NCBI RefSeq assembly: GCF_900184815.1
Contig: NZ_FXXQ01000002.1
Location: 186,001-250,000 of the forward strand
Source of the DNA: Boseongicola aestuarii
GTDB taxonomy: Bacteria; Pseudomonadota; Alphaproteobacteria; Rhodobacterales; Rhodobacteraceae
Direction of reading: 5' to 3'
DNA: 64,000 bases
Position 1 is the stretch's first letter, and each line of letters begins with the position of its first letter. Positions 18,750-27,084 of this stretch are shown here, one piece after another. Made by a program: the position numbers and the translations under genes. The notes below the pieces were generated by a model. The model had not been told where the DNA came from. It searched no databases and saw only the letters and a program-made list of their open reading frames with translations.

Positions 18750-19637
18750 TCAGTTGCTTGAAACAACGCTTGGCCCGACGAACACACAGCCATCCGTCAC
18801 AAGCTCGGGCGGCGTAAGGCATAGGCCTCGTGCGACATTCCATGCGGCAAGGACTTTGGGCACATAGGCCCGCGTTTCAGCAAAGGGCGGAACGCCTTCG
18901 TGCTTGTCCACCGCCCCCTCACCCGAGTTATAGGCCGCCAGCGTCATGACCGGATCGCGGTCAAATCGTTTCAAAAGCCAATCGAGGTAAGCAACGCCCC
19001 CACGAATATTGGCGCGCGGTTCAAAACTATCATCTACGCCAAAGCGCGCAGCCGTCGCGGGCATCAGCTGCATCAGACCTTGCGCGCCCGCATGGCTTTC
19101 GGCGTCGATGCGCCCCGCGCTTTCTATGGCGATAACCGCCAGAACAAGCGCAGGTGACACCTCGGTGCCAATCGTCGACGTCAAGATATCGATACCGTGA
19201 CGCTCCGAAATGGATTTCAAAGTCTGCAGACGCGGTGTCCCTATCTTTGTCGCACCGCGCTGAACGGCAATAAGAGCATCCTGAAAGCGATCCGCCGGGT
19301 TCGCGTTGACGGCCGGACTAACCGCCTGCCAGTACCAGGAAAAGTCTACGACATCAGCAGGTATCAGCCCTGCAGGTATTTGAGTGGCCGCAGCAGGACG
19401 CGGATCGCCCGGGCGGCGCGGGACCTCTCCGGGCGTAATCCGAAAGACTTCCTGGTTAGGATCGATCTGAACCGTGATTCTGGAGCCGCCATTGTTCTGC
19501 GGCACTCCTACACGCTTAAAGGTAAAATCACCGCCTGCCTGCCCGGTTTGGGCCAGAGCAGGCGATGTAAAACCCATAACGGCCACTGCGGCACAAATAA
19601 ATATCTGTGAAATATACAAAAGATTCATCTCTTTCAT
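18750..19637 (-). CDS. Secreted lytic transglycosylase (SLT domain)
   Basis: A 295-residue protein with a signal peptide (to about residue 30) and a C-terminal SLT domain (about 150-270) that cleaves the glycan strand of peptidoglycan with formation of anhydromuramic acid. The catalytic Glu is about Glu172 in 'AIESAGR', followed by 'GAQGLMQLMPATAARFGV' and 'LAAYNSGEGAV'. It is convergent with the DprE2-like gene and divergent from the pilin genes, so it may open the wall for the pilus; that is only positional. An alternative start lies nine bases downstream. Confidence 0.92.
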   Translation of the reverse strand: MKEMNLLYISQIFICAAVAVMGFTSPALAQTGQAGGDFTFKRVGVPQNNGGSRITVQIDPNQEVFRITPGEVPRRPGDPRPAAATQIPAGLIPADVVDFSWYWQAVSPAVNANPADRFQDALIAVQRGATKIGTPRLQTLKSISERHGIDILTSTIGTEVSPALVLAVIAIESAGRIDAESHAGAQGLMQLMPATAARFGVDDSFEPRANIRGGVAYLDWLLKRFDRDPVMTLAAYNSGEGAVDKHEGVPPFAETRAYVPKVLAAWNVARGLCLTPPELVTDGCVFVGPSVVSSN

Positions 19638-19973
19638 TCACTGCTTACACAAAGATGTCGCAAAACGCAGTCTCCGGCACCAGTCCTTTTGGGCGGATTG
19701 TTCTCAACTCTTGGAAAGTGATGCAATGTCAGCATGCTTTGAAGCCCATTCCGAAACGCTGCCAACCTATGAATCTATATATTTCAGCTGGTTAGCATAA
19801 ATCTGCAGTTCCCACCATCCCGAACGAAAATTGTACGACACGGGTCAAACTCTCGCCCCAATTCAGGGTCCATATAAGCCCATGCCAAGACGGCATTGGA
19901 TCGAACGTGAGAGGCCGATCCGCTCAGTCGTCAGGGTTTGATTGTAACTGAGCGTACTCGAATGGAGGGACAC
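19638..19973. other. Intergenic region upstream of flp pilins
   Basis: These 336 bp between the divergent transglycosylase gene and the first pilin must contain both promoters. I see no clear consensus, no credible small gene and no strong hairpin. Confidence 0.5.
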
Positions 19974-20165
19974 ATGAAACTGTTCAACGCTTTTCTTAAA
20001 GACGAATCCGGTGCCGTAACGGTCGACTGGGTTGTACTCACCGCGGCTATCGTTGGTCTCGGCATCGCTGTTCTGACGTCCGTTGGTGGTGGTACGACCA
20101 CGCTTGCCGATAACGTCTCGTCTTCGCTGGCTGGAACCTCCGTTTCGACGGCGTCAAGCTTTTAA
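19974..20165 (+). CDS. Flp-type pilin 1
   Basis: A 63-residue Flp/Fap pilin, the structural subunit of tad pili. A short charged leader ends at Gly13, and processing before Ala14 would give 'AVTVDWVVLTAAIVGLG', the hydrophobic assembly helix. The usual Glu5-Tyr6 of Flp pilins is Asp-Trp here. A strong ribosome site (GGAGGGA) precedes ATG 19974. The 3' half is nearly identical in DNA to pilin 2. First gene of the tad locus and probably its most highly expressed one. Confidence 0.93.
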   Translation: MKLFNAFLKDESGAVTVDWVVLTAAIVGLGIAVLTSVGGGTTTLADNVSSSLAGTSVSTASSF

Positions 20166-20207
20166 CTAATCCGGCAATCGGCCGATCTGAAATCTAGGAG
20201 AAATCAC

Positions 20208-20399
20208 ATGAAACTTTTTAACACATTCCTCAATGACGAATCTGGCGCTGTAACGGTTGACTGGGTTGTGCTTACAGCAGCCATCGTTGGCCTCGGCATC
20301 GCTGTTCTGACGTCCGTTGGTGGTGGTACGACCACGCTTGCCGACAACGTCTCGTCTTCGCTGGCCGGAACCGCCGTTTCGACGGAAACATCGTTCTAA
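20208..20399 (+). CDS. Flp-type pilin 2
   Basis: A 63-residue paralogue of pilin 1 with the same leader length (cleavage after Gly13), the same Asp-Trp pair and a C-terminus differing only in 'GTAVSTETSF'. The start follows CTAGGAGAA. A stretch of 53 bp (20292-20344) is identical to 20058-20110 in pilin 1, whereas the 5' halves differ at many synonymous sites. A strong hairpin 50 bp downstream would limit read-through to later genes and keep pilin RNA abundant. Confidence 0.93.
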   Translation: MKLFNTFLNDESGAVTVDWVVLTAAIVGLGIAVLTSVGGGTTTLADNVSSSLAGTAVSTETSF

Positions 20400-20448
20400 C
20401 AAGAGTGAAGCAGTAGCGCATATGCGTTCTGTCAACCGAACGAACTTT

Positions 20449-20476
20449 GAAGGCCACGCCCTGAGGCGTGGCCTTC
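20449..20476 (+). terminator. Hairpin after flp pilin 2
   Basis: A perfect 12-bp inverted repeat (GAAGGCCACGCC / GGCGTGGCCTTC) with a 4-base loop lies after the second pilin. No long T run follows, so it may act as a partial terminator or as a 3' RNA stabiliser. Confidence 0.7.
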
Positions 20477-20597
20477 AATATATTGGAAACTATCTATTGC
20501 ATTGATTTAGCGTACATAACTGATTCCTGCCGCAGTTCGGCCACATTGGCGTGTGACTAGGGTTCTGAGTTCTTTTGAAGGATACGGAGGTTTGCCA

Positions 20598-20795
20598 ATG
20601 ACAGAATTACTGAAAAGCTTTTTTCGCGACGATAGTGGGGCAGTGACCGTTGATTGGGTTGTGCTCACAGCGGCCATAGTTGGCCTTGGATTTGCTGTCA
20701 TCACAACAGTTGGCAGAGGCGCCATCGATACGTCTACCGGCCTCGGTGCAGTGCTTGCCAGCAAAGAAGTTACGCGAGACTACCGCGAGAACTGA
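20598..20795 (+). CDS. Flp-type pilin 3 (divergent)
   Basis: A 65-residue pilin with leader MTELLKSFFRDDSG (cleavage after Gly14) and the same 'AVTVDWVVLTAAIVGLG' helix, but a different C-terminus that ends in a charged tail (KEVTRDYREN). The ribosome site is CGGAGG. Being separate from pilins 1 and 2 by a hairpin, it is probably made in smaller amount and could be a minor subunit. It may alternatively be a decaying copy, but the frame is intact. Confidence 0.85.
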   Translation: MTELLKSFFRDDSGAVTVDWVVLTAAIVGLGFAVITTVGRGAIDTSTGLGAVLASKEVTRDYREN

Positions 20796-20963
20796 TCCGC
20801 TTATGAAAGCGCGGACGAAACAGGGTCCGGACGAGTCAACATTGCACGAGATCTCCTCGTTCTATCCACTGTTTCGACACAATCTGGCGCCATTAAAGCA
20901 GAAGAAATTTGGGTGGAAAGGCCGTGATCTGCGCGACCTGACCGTAAACTGAGAGGAAATGAG

Positions 20964-21800
20964 ATGCGTGTACTGTTCGGATTTGTCCTTTTGATCGGAC
21001 TTGGTCTGGCTGGCGGTGCGGTCTATCTGGCACGCGATTATATCGGCCAACAACAAGCCCAGCTCGCAGAGGCAGAGCGCGCCAAGCAAGCGATCGTTCC
21101 GACCGAGGAAGTATATGTCGCGAACAAGGCACTTCGCTACGGTCAAACACTGACGATCGACGACGTCAAAAAAGTCCGCTGGCCGCGTGCCGCTATCCCG
21201 CAAGGCGCTTTCACCTCTGAAGAAGATTTGTTCCCGATGGGTGTTTCGGTGCCAAGATCGGTGCTTCGCGCCGTCGAGCCGACTGAAGCAATCCTCGCGG
21301 TCAAGGTGACCAACCCCGGCCAGGACGCGGGCGTCTCGTCCCGCCTGAGCCCAGGCATGCGTGCTTTCACGATCCGCACCGATGTCACATCCGGCGTGTC
21401 GGGCTTTCTGTCCCCGGGCGACCGCGTTGACATCTACTGGACGGGCAATCAGGGCGGCAAAAGCATAACCAAACTCATCGACTCCAGCGTAGATATCATT
21501 GCGATCAACCAGTCCGCCGACGAAGACCGCAATGGTCCTGTCGTCGCCCGCACCGTGACGGTTGAAGTCAATCCACGCCAAGTGGCATCGTTGGCGCAGG
21601 CGCAAACAACGGGTCGCTTGTCGCTCTCGCTTGTCGGCGCAGACGATCAGGTGGTGTCCGAGGTAGTGGAAATTGACCAGCGCGACCTCCTCGGCATCGT
21701 TGAAGAAAAGGTTGTCGAAGCTCCGAAAGAGAAGGTCTGCACGGTGCGTCGACGCAGTGGAGAAGAGATTGTTGTGGTGCCAATCCCCTGCACTAACTAA
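20964..21800 (+). CDS. cpaB: Flp pilus assembly protein CpaB (RcpC)
   Basis: A 278-residue periplasmic protein with one N-terminal helix (about 3-22), a SAF/AFP-like domain (about 45-110) and the RcpC/CpaB domain. It works beside the secretin in the outer part of the tad machine. The stretch 'LRYGQTLTIDDVKKVRWP' is a typical SAF segment. The start follows GAGAGGAAA. A two-cysteine motif near the C-terminus (CTVRRRSGEEIVVVPIPC) could form a disulphide. A strong terminator follows, so cpaC has its own promoter. Confidence 0.94.
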   Translation: MRVLFGFVLLIGLGLAGGAVYLARDYIGQQQAQLAEAERAKQAIVPTEEVYVANKALRYGQTLTIDDVKKVRWPRAAIPQGAFTSEEDLFPMGVSVPRSVLRAVEPTEAILAVKVTNPGQDAGVSSRLSPGMRAFTIRTDVTSGVSGFLSPGDRVDIYWTGNQGGKSITKLIDSSVDIIAINQSADEDRNGPVVARTVTVEVNPRQVASLAQAQTTGRLSLSLVGADDQVVSEVVEIDQRDLLGIVEEKVVEAPKEKVCTVRRRSGEEIVVVPIPCTN

Positions 21801-21831
21801 CAAACGGACCAGAAAGCTTGTCAGAATCTAA

Positions 21832-21863
21832 AAAACGCGCCACCATATGAAGTGGCGCGTTTT
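21832..21863 (+). terminator. Intrinsic terminator after cpaB
   Basis: A 12-bp perfect stem (AAAACGCGCCAC / GTGGCGCGTTTT, 21832-21843 and 21852-21863) with an 8-base loop, ending in a T run. It lies 32 bp after the cpaB stop and splits the tad locus into at least two transcription units. Confidence 0.9.
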
Positions 21864-22022
21864 ACGTTTGGCGCAATGATTGGGAAGTGTGTTGCGGGTT
21901 ATCCACATAAGCTTTCGCATTTAACGTCCTGATTGTTGCAATAAATTAACGCTTGCCGCATCGTGCCCCATATGCGGGCGTTGAGACCCGGAAATAGAGG
22001 CGTGATCGGAAAGGCAGGTCAC

Positions 22023-23447
22023 ATGACATGCACTAGGTTTTTAAAAGCGGCGATGTTGAGTTTCGCCGTAACAACAGCGGCGGTGTCCCAGGGTGGGGCT
22101 CAGTCTTTGACGGTGATGCAGGGGGAAGTTTCGTCCGCACTTCAGGTTCCAATGAACCGGGCAGTGGTTGTCGAGGCTGAAAACCCATTCGCCGAACTTT
22201 CAATCGCCAACCCAGGCATCGCGGATATTTCCACGCTGTCGGACCGGACAATTTATGTTTTGGGTAAGGCGCCTGGCCGCACGACCCTGACGCTTCTTGG
22301 TCCAGACGGGCGGCTTATTACTAACGTCGAAGTTCAGGTCACTCCGGACGTCGCAGAGTTCAAGGAACGCCTGCGTCAAATTCTTCCGGGTGAAGCCATC
22401 GAAGTGCGCACAGCAAATGACGGTATTGTACTGTCGGGCGTTGTGTCTTCAATCGAACGCCTCGACCGGGCCCTTGATCTTGCAAACCGCTATGCGCCAG
22501 ACCGCGTATCCAACCTCATGGTTGTCGGCGGCACACAGCAAGTGATGCTCAAAGTTCGGTTCGCCGAAGTTCAGCGTCGTATCATCAAGGACTTGTCCGC
22601 CGGCCTTAACATTATCCAGGCAGGTAGCGACGCGGTCGTCTCGGCAGCAGCGGGCTCAGGCTCACTTGTTGCCGGCTCAGACCTTGGTGATCCGGCATCG
22701 ACTATTCTTAACCTCGACAACACATCCGTCGGCCAGTTTGGTATTGGTTTCGATGTGGGCAGCGTTGGATTTGGTGTGCTTCTCGAAGCGCTTGAAACCA
22801 AGAACCTCGTGCGCACACTGGCAGAACCTAACCTGACAGCTCTCTCCGGTCAGGAAGCAAGCTTCCTTGCAGGCGGCGAGTATCCGATCCCGGTTTCCGG
22901 TGCGGATGGCGCGGTCACAATCGACTACAGACCTTACGGCGTGCAGCTTTCGTTCATTCCACGGGTCGTTGACGGACATCGCATCAACCTTGAACTTAAT
23001 GCGGCAGTCTCCTCGATCGATCTGGGAACGTCGGTGACGAACTCGGGCTTCCAGGTCAACGGCTTCAACGTTCGCGAAACACGAACAACTGTTGAGATGC
23101 TGGACGGACAAAGCTTTGCAATTGCGGGCTTGTTGCAGGACGACTTCACGGACTCTGCAGCGCAGGTGCCTTGGCTGGGCGATATTCCGGTCCTCGGAGC
23201 CTTGTTCCGCAGCGCGAACTACCAGCGTGATCAGTCAGAGCTGGTGGTTATCATCACACCGCATCTGGTCACACCAACGCGTGGTGAAGCCCTTGCCCTT
23301 CCAACAGACCGTATTCGTATCCCAACGGAATCCGAGCTGTTCCTCTTTGGACAGACTGCACGTCCGGCGGGTGCACCCCGCTCAGGCGCGGCAGCTGAAG
23401 TTGCCAAGCAGGACTTTGGCGGTTCCTACGGCTACGTGATGGAGTGA
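22023..23447 (+). CDS. cpaC: Tad pilus secretin CpaC (RcpA)
   Basis: A 474-residue outer-membrane secretin that forms the pilus exit pore. It has a signal peptide (to about residue 25), an N-terminal pilus/BON-like region ('VVVEAENPFAELSIANPGIAD') and the secretin core, with 'VPWLGDIPVLGALFRS' and 'ELVVIITPHLV' at the end of the family domain. I chose ATG 22023 (AAAGGCAGG upstream, good signal sequence) rather than an upstream in-frame ATG. It opens the second tad transcript. Confidence 0.95.
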   Translation: MTCTRFLKAAMLSFAVTTAAVSQGGAQSLTVMQGEVSSALQVPMNRAVVVEAENPFAELSIANPGIADISTLSDRTIYVLGKAPGRTTLTLLGPDGRLITNVEVQVTPDVAEFKERLRQILPGEAIEVRTANDGIVLSGVVSSIERLDRALDLANRYAPDRVSNLMVVGGTQQVMLKVRFAEVQRRIIKDLSAGLNIIQAGSDAVVSAAAGSGSLVAGSDLGDPASTILNLDNTSVGQFGIGFDVGSVGFGVLLEALETKNLVRTLAEPNLTALSGQEASFLAGGEYPIPVSGADGAVTIDYRPYGVQLSFIPRVVDGHRINLELNAAVSSIDLGTSVTNSGFQVNGFNVRETRTTVEMLDGQSFAIAGLLQDDFTDSAAQVPWLGDIPVLGALFRSANYQRDQSELVVIITPHLVTPTRGEALALPTDRIRIPTESELFLFGQTARPAGAPRSGAAAEVAKQDFGGSYGYVME

Positions 23448-23452
23448 GAGAT

Positions 23453-24109
23453 ATGACCCTTAAGATCAAAACCTTGATGGTCGGAGCAAGCGTGCTCGCT
23501 CTGACAGCCTGCGGCGAAGGCCCTGCCTTCGACAGCTTCAACTCTGAAGCCGGTGCGTTCATCGACGAAGGTGGCTTCGGCAACCCAACGATGAACAATA
23601 CGCAAATCCACAACGGTGACCTGACGTTCCTTGCGAACCTCAATCAGCGTTTCACTTCGGAAGTTCCCACAATGGTGACTTTCGAGTTCGACGAATCGAC
23701 ACTTGATGCGGATGCACAGGCGATCTTGCGCGAGCAAGCCGACTGGATCCGTCAGTTCCCGGAAATCCGCTTCAGCGTCTTCGGACACACTGATGCGGTT
23801 GGCTCAAACGCCTATAACCAGGCCCTGGGTCAGCGTCGCGCCAATGCGGTCGTGAACTACCTGGTCAGCCAAGGCGTGAACCGCGCGCGTCTGAAGGCCC
23901 TCGTGTCCTTCGGTGAAACGCGTCTGGCCGTGTCCACAGACAATCGCGAGCGGCGCAACCGTCGGACTGTCACAGAGGTGTCGGGTGTTGTTGAAAACGC
24001 GCCAATGGTTCTGAATGGCAAGTACGCCCAGATCATCTTCCGCGAATACGTGGGTAGTGCACGCGCTCCATCCGCGCTTGGCGGCGGACTGGCGGCGATC
24101 AGCGAATAA
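23453..24109 (+). CDS. OmpA-family lipoprotein of the tad locus
   Basis: A 218-residue lipoprotein: lipobox 'LALTAC' near residue 18 and an OmpA-like peptidoglycan-binding domain at about 75-175 ('TFEFDESTLDADAQ', 'SVFGHTDAVGSNAYNQALGQRRANAV', 'ETRLAVSTDNRERRNRRT'). It sits where CpaD or RcpB is found in other tad loci and probably anchors the secretin region to the wall. The ATG at 23453 has GGAG upstream, which overlaps the cpaC end; a GTG nine bases earlier is less likely. Confidence 0.9.
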   Translation: MTLKIKTLMVGASVLALTACGEGPAFDSFNSEAGAFIDEGGFGNPTMNNTQIHNGDLTFLANLNQRFTSEVPTMVTFEFDESTLDADAQAILREQADWIRQFPEIRFSVFGHTDAVGSNAYNQALGQRRANAVVNYLVSQGVNRARLKALVSFGETRLAVSTDNRERRNRRTVTEVSGVVENAPMVLNGKYAQIIFREYVGSARAPSALGGGLAAISE

Positions 24110-24131
24110 AAAGCACCAAAAACATTGTTTC

Positions 24132-24158
24132 AAAGGGCGGCCAATGGCCGCCCTTTTT
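24132..24158 (+). terminator. Intrinsic terminator after the OmpA-like gene
   Basis: An 11-bp stem (AAAGGGCGGCC / GGCCGCCCTTT) with a tiny loop followed by TTTTT. It separates cpaC-ompA from cpaE. Confidence 0.88.
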
Positions 24159-24335
24159 GATTCAACCGTAGCAGAATACCGAATAATTACGATTATTTGG
24201 CCACAATGTCGCCCGTATTGATGGTCAATGTCGTCTTCAAGGGAAACCTGCGCGCCCATTTTGGGTGCCGTTTCTCAACCGGATTGGTGGGTTCCGTGTG
24301 GTTCGGGCCCGAGCCGGAAACGAAGGACGTAGGGT

Positions 24336-25586
24336 ATGACGAGCAACGCGGCATTACAGGAAGAGGCAGCACCGATCCGTGCCTGCACAATTAGCCGAGA
24401 TGTTCAGAATTTCGATCTTCTCATCGAAGATATGGAAGCTGAGTGCGGTGAAAGCTGGGGTGATCTGTCTTTTGAGGATGCAGAACTCTTCATGAAACAA
24501 ACCGAGGCGGATTCACTCGAATTCGTTGCCATAGCAATTGACCAGGAAGACGAAACCAACATCGACGCTGTCAGTGAACTGGTGAAATTCGCCGTATCGC
24601 AGGGCGTTCGCGTCATCGTCATCGCTGAAGAAGTCAGCCCGATTGCACTTCACCAACTCCTGAAACTGGGGGCTGCGGAATTCGTGCCCTACCCTCTTCC
24701 GGACGGCGCGCTTCATGACGCGCTCGAACGGATGCGCCGCACGGCTGAAATGGCGTCGCAAGAGGTGCCGGATGCGCTGCGCACCAAGATCAAGGCCACC
24801 GGCGATCGTGACGGTGTTGTTCTTCCCGTTCAAGGACTTGCAGGCGGCACAGGGACCACGACCTTCGCCGTAAACCTGGCCTGGGAACTTGCCAATCTTG
24901 AAGTTGACGGCGAACACCCTCGCGTCTGTCTTCTGGACCTCGATCTGCAATTCGGTTCGGTTTCGACCTACCTCGATCTTCCCCGCCGCGAGGCCGTATT
25001 CGAGCTGCTGCAAGACACGGGCTCGATGGACAGTGAAAGCTTTATGCAGGCGTTGCTCACCTTCAACGAGAAACTGCACGTTCTGACCTCGCCAAGCGAA
25101 TTGATCCCCTTGGATATGATCGGACAGCAGGACGTCGAAAAGCTTGTCGAAGTGGCCCGTACGAACTTCGACTATGTGGTCATCGATATGCCCCACAATG
25201 TCGTCATGTGGACCGAAACAGTCTTGAATGCGGCACATGTCTACTTCGCGATGACCGAACTGGACATGCGATCGGCACAAAATACGCTGCGCATGATCCG
25301 CGCACTCAAGGGCGAAGAACTGCCCGTGAACAAGCTGCGCTATGTCCTGAACCGCGCCCCGAAATTCACTGATCTCACCGGCAAAAGCCGCGTCAAACGG
25401 ATGGCGGAAAGCCTCGACATCAAGATCGAAGTCCTGATGCCGGATGGTGGCCGTCAGGTCGTACAGTCAAACGACCATGGTGTCCCTCTGAGCGAAGTGG
25501 CGGCAAAAAACCCGCTGCGCAAAGAGATCCAGAAACTCGCAGAATCCGTCCACGAAACAAACCTCGAAGCCGTCGCAGGCGTTTGA
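24336..25586 (+). CDS. cpaE: Tad pilus assembly protein CpaE (TadZ), P-loop variant
   Basis: A 416-residue protein with an N-terminal receiver-like domain (about 15-135) and a C-terminal MinD/ParA-like domain (about 155-400), as in CpaE/TadZ, which places the pilus machine in the cell. The deviant Walker A motif is altered: residues 170-176 read GGTGTTT, so the invariant lysine is Thr174 and the signature lysine before GG is Ala. Nucleotide binding may thus be lost or weak. The 'LLDLDLQFG' segment remains. The start follows AAGGACGTAGGG. Preceded by about 225 bp with a terminator and no gene. Confidence 0.93.
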   Translation: MTSNAALQEEAAPIRACTISRDVQNFDLLIEDMEAECGESWGDLSFEDAELFMKQTEADSLEFVAIAIDQEDETNIDAVSELVKFAVSQGVRVIVIAEEVSPIALHQLLKLGAAEFVPYPLPDGALHDALERMRRTAEMASQEVPDALRTKIKATGDRDGVVLPVQGLAGGTGTTTFAVNLAWELANLEVDGEHPRVCLLDLDLQFGSVSTYLDLPRREAVFELLQDTGSMDSESFMQALLTFNEKLHVLTSPSELIPLDMIGQQDVEKLVEVARTNFDYVVIDMPHNVVMWTETVLNAAHVYFAMTELDMRSAQNTLRMIRALKGEELPVNKLRYVLNRAPKFTDLTGKSRVKRMAESLDIKIEVLMPDGGRQVVQSNDHGVPLSEVAAKNPLRKEIQKLAESVHETNLEAVAGV

Positions 25587-25605
25587 GTGAACAAGGAGCA
25601 AGCCG

Positions 25606-27078
25606 TTGTTTTCAAAATATAAGAAAACCGGTGGCCAGGGTGGGGAACCCGGCACGCCAGCACTGAAGAGCATCCCAGGTGGACAGGCCGATTTGCCCGT
25701 TGCCAAGGAAACTGCTCCCATCACCCCGGCTGAGAACCCGACCAAACGGCGTCAGATGAGCCGCATCCCGGCTCAGGTTGCGCCAGTCGACAAAGAGAAG
25801 AAACGCAAAGAGCGTCTCGGAGATATCAAGCTTGAGCTGCACAAACGGCTGCTCGACAACCTGAACCTCGGCGCACTGGAAACCGCCAGCGAGAACGATC
25901 TGCGTGCGGAAATCGTCGCAATTTCGGGCGAGGCCCTGGATGAGATGGGCGTCGTTCTGAACCGCGAAGAGCGTCAGACCCTCAATCAGGATCTCTATGA
26001 CGAAGTGACGGGCCTTGGCCCTCTAGAGCCGCTTCTGAAAGACGATACGGTCAACGATATTCTGGTGAACGGCCCGCAACAGGTCTTTGTGGAACGTTCG
26101 GGTAAACTCGAACTGACCGACACGACCTTCAAGGACGAGCGCCACCTCCTTCGGATCATCGACAAGATCGTGTCGGCCGTTGGCCGCCGCGTGGACGAAT
26201 CGAACCCATACGTTGACGCGCGTCTCGCTGATGGTTCACGCTTCAACGCAATGGTCCCACCGATTGCGGTAGATGGATCACTCGTCTCGATTCGTAAGTT
26301 CAAGAAAGAAAAGCTGGCGATCGACGATCTGGTCAACTTCGGTGCCTTCACCGAAGAAATGGCCGCCTATCTTCAGGCCGCGGTCGCCTGCCGGCTAAAC
26401 GTCATCGTGTCCGGCGGTACGGGTTCTGGTAAGACCACGACGCTCAACGCGCTGTCGTCTTTCATCGATAACGACGAACGCATCCTCACAATCGAGGATA
26501 CGGCGGAACTTCAGCTTCAACAGACACATGTAGGCCGCATGGAGAGCCGTCCACCGAACGTGGAAGGTAAAGGTGCTGTGACCCAGCGCGATTGTCTCCG
26601 CAACGCGCTTCGTATGCGTCCCGACCGCATCATCGTCGGTGAGACGCGAGGCGAGGAGGTCATCGACATGCTTCAGGCGATGAACACAGGTCACGACGGC
26701 TCCATGACCACGATCCACGCCAACTCGGCGCGCGATGGTGTGTCTCGTCTGGAAAACATGATCTCGATGGCCGGCATTGAGATGCCGCTGAAAGCCTCGC
26801 GGGCTCAGATTTCCTCGGCTGTGAACCTCATCGTACAGGCCTCGCGCCTTCAGGACGGTTCGCGCCGGATGGTTTCGATCACGGAAGTGACCGGCATGGA
26901 AGGCGAAGTGATCTCTATGCAAGAGATTTTCCGCTACCAGCGTGTGGGCCTGACACCCGACAATAAGATCATCGGTCACTTCACGGCGACCGGCGTGCGC
27001 AGCCACTTCTCGGAACGGTTCCGCATGTGGGGCTACGATCTTCCCCCGAACATCTTTGAACCCTTCGCGGCGGAGTAA
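25606..27078 (+). CDS. cpaF: Tad pilus secretion ATPase CpaF (TadA)
   Basis: A 490-residue type II/IV secretion ATPase that powers pilin assembly at the inner membrane. After a variable N-terminus (about 1-100) come the N-terminal domain and the ATPase core: Walker A '[11 protein letters not shown]' with Lys276, Asp-box '[12 protein letters not shown]', Walker B region '[14 protein letters not shown]', and His-box '[12 protein letters not shown]'. The start is TTG at 25606, eight bases after AAGGAG; no upstream ATG is in frame. Cotranscribed with tadB and tadC. Confidence 0.96.
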   Translation: MFSKYKKTGGQGGEPGTPALKSIPGGQADLPVAKETAPITPAENPTKRRQMSRIPAQVAPVDKEKKRKERLGDIKLELHKRLLDNLNLGALETASENDLRAEIVAISGEALDEMGVVLNREERQTLNQDLYDEVTGLGPLEPLLKDDTVNDILVNGPQQVFVERSGKLELTDTTFKDERHLLRIIDKIVSAVGRRVDESNPYVDARLADGSRFNAMVPPIAVDGSLVSIRKFKKEKLAIDDLVNFGAFTEEMAAYLQAAVACRLNVIVSGGTGSGKTTTLNALSSFIDNDERILTIEDTAELQLQQTHVGRMESRPPNVEGKGAVTQRDCLRNALRMRPDRIIVGETRGEEVIDMLQAMNTGHDGSMTTIHANSARDGVSRLENMISMAGIEMPLKASRAQISSAVNLIVQASRLQDGSRRMVSITEVTGMEGEVISMQEIFRYQRVGLTPDNKIIGHFTATGVRSHFSERFRMWGYDLPPNIFEPFAAE

Positions 27079-27084
27079 TAGCAC

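Noticed and set aside
20803-20952. 49-codon open frame between pilin 3 and cpaB
   Set aside because: No ribosome binding site, no recognisable domain, and composition like non-coding DNA; probably part of the cpaB leader.
21899-21907. Perfect DnaA box TTATCCACA upstream of cpaC
   Set aside because: Only one such box is seen, without clustered neighbours, AT-rich unwinding region or origin genes. A single 9-mer match is expected by chance in a window of this size.
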